Positions 31,143 to 34,750 of a stretch of DNA of 34,750 nucleotides are shown here, piece after piece. The DNA is from Cyanobium sp. CACIAM 14 (GTDB lineage Bacteria; Cyanobacteriota; Cyanobacteriia; PCC-6307; Cyanobiaceae), in assembly GCA_000708525.1 (NCBI GenBank), contig JMRP01000030.1, forward strand, positions 1-34,750, written 5' to 3'. The notes beneath the pieces are model-generated. The model was given only the letters and a program-made list of their open reading frames with translations, had not been told where the DNA came from and ran no database searches. The position numbers and the translations under genes are program-made. The stretch's first letter is position 1; the number at the start of each line of letters is the position of its first letter.

Positions 31143-34100
31143 ATGTTCCCCATGGCGGCTCCTGCCAAGCGTGTCTCGCCCACCCTGCCCGACCCCGCGC
31201 CGCCAGGGAAGGCGAAGAGCCATGTGATCGACCTCGACTTGGCCGCCACGGCCGGGGCAGGCCAGCAGGCCGTGGGGGCGCAGGGTGCAGCCGCAGCGTT
31301 CCCCTCCTCTTCCGCCCTCTCCGTCGCCACCTTCACCGCTGCCGTCGGCACAGCAGCAGCGGAACGACCGGTGGTCTACGAGGCCAGGCTCGCGCCGATT
31401 CCCGGCCTCGGTTCGCTCCAGGCGATCGCCAATCGTTCCTTCCAGCCGCGCCCCCAGCCCGTGGAGCCGACGCAACCCGTGATCGGCTCGATCAACCTCA
31501 CCCCCGCCGGAGCGGGACCCGGCGAGCAGTTCCAGACGGAGATCACCGCCGCCGTCACCCTCGGCGATCGGATGTTCCTGCTCTCCAGCGGCGGCGGTTC
31601 CACCCTGCAGGTCACCTCCACCGACGCCACCAATCCCACCTCCCCCCGCCTGGTCGGCCGTGAGCTCCTGGGCAACTACACCGTGCAGTCGGTGGCCGCC
31701 TACGGAAACCTCGTGGCGGCGGCCCTCTCGCCAGCCGGCTACAACGAGGCCACCTCCCTGGCCGCGATGCGGGGTCTGGTGCGCTTCTTCCGCCTCGATG
31801 CCGAGGGCAACCTGGAGAAGCTGGTGGATGTTCCGGTGGGCTATCTGCCCGACAGCCTCGCTTTCAGCGCCGACGGCAAGCAGCTGGTGGTGGCGAACGA
31901 GGGCCAGCCGAACTGGGGGCCGGCGGGGCCGAACGCCAACGGCCAGCCCACCTATCCCAAGGCCTACACGGTGGACCCGGTGGGTTCGATCGGCATCATC
32001 GACATCCAGGGCAGCGTCAACCTGCGCTTCACCTACACCGACCTGGAGCTCGGATCCCTGCAGCTCCCGGCTGGGATCCGCCTCAGTGGCCCGAAGGGCA
32101 CCACCCAGGGCCAGTTCCTTGAGCCGGAATACGTGACGATCGAGGGCGATACCGCCTACGTGACGCTGCAGGAGAGCAACGGCGTGGCGAAGGTGGACCT
32201 CCGCCGCAAGGAGATCACCGACGTCTTCGCCCTGGGGTCCGTGGACTTCAGCCGTCAGGCGGTGGATCTCAGCGACCGGGACGGGGGCTTCAAGCCCCTG
32301 CTGGGCCAGCCCTTCCAGGGGCTGCGCATGCCCGACGGCATCGATGCCTTCCGCACCCGGGGCAGGGAGTACTTCATCACCGCCAATGAAGGGGACGCCC
32401 AGGTCTATGCCGACAACGACAACGCCGTCTACCTCGACGAGATCCGCTTCGGGGGCAGCTCCCCTGCCGCCCGCCTCAAGACGATCGCCAGTCCGCCGGT
32501 GATCAAGACCGGAGCCGATCCCTCCATGGGCGGTCCATCCACCGGCACGGCCACCAGCCAGGCCTTCGGCGGCCGCAGCGTCAGCGTCTTCGATGCCACC
32601 ACGGGCGCCCTGGTGTGGGACAGCGGCAACAGCCTGCAGACGATCGCCGTGGCGGCCCGCACCTATGACGACGGCCGCAGCGACGACAAGGGCGTGGAGC
32701 CCGAAACGGTGGTGGTGGCCGAGGTGAACGGCCGCCAGCTGGCCGTGGTGGGCCTTGAGAGGGGACTCAGGACCACCCTGGTGCTCTTCGATGTGACCGA
32801 TCCGGCCGCGGCCACCTACCGCAGCCATAGCGTCATCGACGGCAGCGTGTCCCCCGAGGGGCTCACGGTGATCCCGGCCGAGAAGAGCTCCACCGGCCGG
32901 GCGCTGCTTGCGGTGTCGAACGAGGTCAGCAACACCCTCGACCTGCTCGATCTGGAGACCCTGGCCGCCACGCCGGGGATCGGCAGCGCCGGCTTCTTCA
33001 AGCCCACGATGCTGAAGGACGCCGCCGGTGGCCCCGCGCTCTCCATCAGCAGCCTGATCACCAACGGCGAATTCACCAACGGCCTCACGCCCGGCAGCCC
33101 GGTGTATGCACCCACCGGCATCTTCGATGGCATGGGCGCCTACGACAACGGTGACGGCACCTACACCCTCCTGGTGAACAGCGAGCTGGGCGGTGCGGTC
33201 GGCTATCCCTATCAGGTGGCTTATGCCACCAGCGAGGGAGCCTCCACCGCCACGATCAACATCACCGGCGCCCGGATCAACCGGTTCGTCGTCGAGAAGG
33301 ATGCCGACAAGGATCCCAGCAACGGCTTCCAGTCGCGGATCCTCAGCGGCGGTGTGGCCTACGGCACCGTGATCGGCTCCGACAACAATGGCTTCGATCG
33401 CTTCTGCTCCTCCACCCTGTTCGAGGCCGGCCAGTTCGGTGGCGGCCGTGGATTCGCCGACCGGCTCTACCTCACTGGCGAGGAAAACGGCAACGGCTCC
33501 ATGTACGTGCTGGATCCGGCCAATGGCATCCTGCGGGAGGCGCCGGCGCTCGGCAAGGCCTCCTTCGAGAACGCCGCTCTCGTCGACACCGGCAGCACCA
33601 GCACCGTCGCCCTGGTGCTCTTCGACGACGCCACGGCACCGCTGTACCTCTGGGTGGGCACAAAGAACGCCGGCAGCAGCGACCTGCTCGATCGCAACGG
33701 CCTGGCCAAGGGCAACCTCTATGCCTGGAAGCCCGACGCCGGCGTGATTCCCGAGGTGGGGAACGATCCGTCCATGGCCGGTCCCGATTCCAAGGATCTC
33801 GCCGCCATCGACAGCGGCAAGCCTCTGGCGGGGTCCTGGGTGCTGCTGGGCGATCAGGATTACGTGACCGGCAAGTCGGCCTCTGATCTGCGCAGCGCTG
33901 CGGTGGCCGCCGGGGCGATGCAGTTCAGCCGTCCCGAGGATGGCGACACCAACCCGCTCAACGGCAAGCAGGTGGTGTTCAACACCACCGGCAGCAACGC
34001 CTTCGGCAGTGCCGATGCCTATGGCAACGTGATCACGCTTGATTTCGCCGCAGCCTTCGCGGCCGATGGCCGGCTCAGCGGCGCCGGATCCACGGCCGGA

Positions 34101-34577
34101 TCCACGGTGATGAAGGTGATCTACGACGGCGACAAGCTCAAGGACCCCACCACCGGCCTGCGCAGTCCGGACAACCTGGTCTGGAGCGCGGATGGCTCCC
34201 TGTACATCCAGGAAGACCGGACCGTGCCCGCTCCCAAGCCCTGGGGAACGGCGGACGGCTCGATCTGGAAGCTCAGCGCCACTGCCGTCGATCCCCTCAC
34301 CGGCCAGGCCCGGGCCGAACGTTGGGCCGAGATCCAGCGGCAGACCCCCTACGGCCAGACGGACATCTACCCGGTCAGCAACCCCGCCAATCTCGGTGAA
34401 TGGGAAAGCTCCGGCATCATCGATGTCTCCTCGCTCTACAACGTCGCCCCGGGCAGTCTCTTCCTGGCGGACGTCCAGGCCCACGGCCTGCGCGACGGCA
34501 ACCTCTGGGGCAGCGGCTACCTGGCGGAAGGGGGACAGATCGATCTGATCCGGCAGCCCCAGTCGAGTGGGATCTGA
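31143..34577 (+). CDS. Two-module extracellular-type protein: choice-of-anchor I beta-propeller plus PhoX/DUF839 phosphatase-like domain
   Basis: An 1144-residue protein. Residues about 110-620 match the choice-of-anchor I family: VGYLPDSLAFSADGKQLVVANEGQP, LEPEYVTIEGDTAYVTLQES, GLRMPDGIDAFRTRGREYFITANEGDAQ, KGVEPETVVVAEVNGRQLAVVG and VSPEGLTVIPA. From about 640 to the end is a PhoX-like DUF839 module: GYPYQVAYATSEG, GSDNNGFDRFCSSTLFEAGQF, ADRLYLTGEENGNGSMYVLD, ALGKASFENAA and SPDNLVWSADGSLYIQED. PhoX enzymes are Ca/Fe-dependent alkaline phosphatases, and the Pho box fits that role. No signal peptide or twin-arginine motif is visible in the Ala/Pro-rich first 90 residues, and no RTX or CTERM tail is seen, so the export route is unclear. 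Whether the catalytic metal ligands of true PhoX are all present is uncertain. Confidence 0.87.
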   Translation: MFPMAAPAKRVSPTLPDPAPPGKAKSHVIDLDLAATAGAGQQAVGAQGAAAAFPSSSALSVATFTAAVGTAAAERPVVYEARLAPIPGLGSLQAIANRSFQPRPQPVEPTQPVIGSINLTPAGAGPGEQFQTEITAAVTLGDRMFLLSSGGGSTLQVTSTDATNPTSPRLVGRELLGNYTVQSVAAYGNLVAAALSPAGYNEATSLAAMRGLVRFFRLDAEGNLEKLVDVPVGYLPDSLAFSADGKQLVVANEGQPNWGPAGPNANGQPTYPKAYTVDPVGSIGIIDIQGSVNLRFTYTDLELGSLQLPAGIRLSGPKGTTQGQFLEPEYVTIEGDTAYVTLQESNGVAKVDLRRKEITDVFALGSVDFSRQAVDLSDRDGGFKPLLGQPFQGLRMPDGIDAFRTRGREYFITANEGDAQVYADNDNAVYLDEIRFGGSSPAARLKTIASPPVIKTGADPSMGGPSTGTATSQAFGGRSVSVFDATTGALVWDSGNSLQTIAVAARTYDDGRSDDKGVEPETVVVAEVNGRQLAVVGLERGLRTTLVLFDVTDPAAATYRSHSVIDGSVSPEGLTVIPAEKSSTGRALLAVSNEVSNTLDLLDLETLAATPGIGSAGFFKPTMLKDAAGGPALSISSLITNGEFTNGLTPGSPVYAPTGIFDGMGAYDNGDGTYTLLVNSELGGAVGYPYQVAYATSEGASTATINITGARINRFVVEKDADKDPSNGFQSRILSGGVAYGTVIGSDNNGFDRFCSSTLFEAGQFGGGRGFADRLYLTGEENGNGSMYVLDPANGILREAPALGKASFENAALVDTGSTSTVALVLFDDATAPLYLWVGTKNAGSSDLLDRNGLAKGNLYAWKPDAGVIPEVGNDPSMAGPDSKDLAAIDSGKPLAGSWVLLGDQDYVTGKSASDLRSAAVAAGAMQFSRPEDGDTNPLNGKQVVFNTTGSNAFGSADAYGNVITLDFAAAFAADGRLSGAGSTAGSTVMKVIYDGDKLKDPTTGLRSPDNLVWSADGSLYIQEDRTVPAPKPWGTADGSIWKLSATAVDPLTGQARAERWAEIQRQTPYGQTDIYPVSNPANLGEWESSGIIDVSSLYNVAPGSLFLADVQAHGLRDGNLWGSGYLAEGGQIDLIRQPQSSGI

Positions 34578-34614
34578 GGGGCCGGGCCCCTCTCGGGCAG
34601 CCCTCCGCTGCCCG
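34576..34614 (+). terminator. Two adjacent hairpins after the PhoX-type gene
   Basis: GAGGGGC/GCCCCTC with a 3-base loop (34576-34592) is followed at once by CGGGCAGC/GCTGCCCG with loop CCTCC (34594-34614). Both stems are perfect. No T-run follows, so it is only terminator-like; in this GC-rich genome such tandem stems are a reasonable transcript end. Confidence 0.55.
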
Positions 34615-34750
34615 CTTCAGGAACGATCCTAGGGTCGGCAACACCACGGAGACATTTGCCGGGGTAAGCGCTGCTCCTTCCTCTGGTCCCGGCGGCATGA
34701 GGGGTCTGCTCGCCTATTCGCCGGGCGTTTAAGAGTTTGCAGAAAAACCC
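34615..34750. other. Window end without a supported gene
   Basis: The last 136 bases hold no convincing reading frame or site. The final part (GTTTAAGAGTTTGCAGAAAAA) is AT-rich and could be upstream sequence of the next gene outside the window. Confidence 0.4.

Noticed and set aside
30993-34484. Very long open frame on the minus strand (1163 codons) opposite the PhoX-type gene
   Set aside because: It is a mirror frame created by high GC. Its His/Gly/Val/Ala-rich translation shows no domain, while the plus strand carries clear family motifs.
1-34750. tRNA or rRNA genes, CRISPR arrays, insertion sequences, phage genes
   Set aside because: Scanning by eye found no regularly spaced repeats, transposase or integrase motifs or convincing T-loop sequences; the one GGGTTCGATC-like string near 24324 lies inside the DUF2157 coding region.

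Overview
The window is a GC-rich (roughly two-thirds G+C by eye), gene-dense bacterial chromosome segment. It looks like a picocyanobacterium of the Synechococcus/Cyanobium type. This rests on a short cyanobacterial AbrB-like regulator, a ScyD/ScyE-family secreted protein, a DUF2157 plus GDYXXLXY pair beside valS, and a large choice-of-anchor/PhoX-type protein behind a cyanobacterial-style Pho box. I see no rRNA, tRNA, CRISPR array or insertion sequence.

Left part (1-5.6 kb): a remnant of a cyclopropane-fatty-acid synthase gene, then a leftward reactive-sulfur gene set. In transcription order it is two half-size YeeE/YedE sulfur transporters, a persulfide-dioxygenase/rhodanese fusion, a rhodanese with a C-terminal membrane domain (frameshifted), a TauE/SafE exporter, a DUF302 protein and a GNAT acetyltransferase. 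A divergent ArsR-family repressor resembling BigR/SqrR sits beside a perfect 7-bp inverted repeat. The likely logic is derepression by sulfide or persulfide, followed by import, oxidation, transfer and export of sulfur species.

5.6-15.6 kb: a DUF389 membrane protein, an HPP-family membrane protein, a cytochrome b plus molybdopterin oxidoreductase pair facing a DM13 protein with a Met-Gly repeat, then a DMT permease. These are followed by an ECF sigma factor, an RskA-like anti-sigma factor and a double ChrR-type cupin. A zinc ABC system follows (znuB and znuA but no ATPase gene), with a Zur-like box, two small genes and the cyAbrB regulator.

15.9-24.4 kb: a leftward operon of a small conserved protein, a solute-binding lipoprotein that seems to lack a standard start codon, and an MscS channel. 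Then come a conserved hypothetical, a ScyD/ScyE-like protein with a PEP-CTERM-like tail, a 2OG-Fe(II) oxygenase, a PlsC-like acyltransferase, and the GDYXXLXY/DUF2157 pair.

24.4-34.75 kb: valS, an MFS transporter, a DedA protein, a jacalin-lectin protein whose N-terminal part resembles pore-forming proteins only in general layout, and a 1144-residue two-module phosphatase-like protein preceded by three 11-bp-spaced Pho repeats. The most interesting items are the reactive-sulfur island with its candidate operator, the lectin/possible pore-former divergent from the Pho-controlled gene, the ECF/RskA/cupin unit and the apparent AUC start codon.
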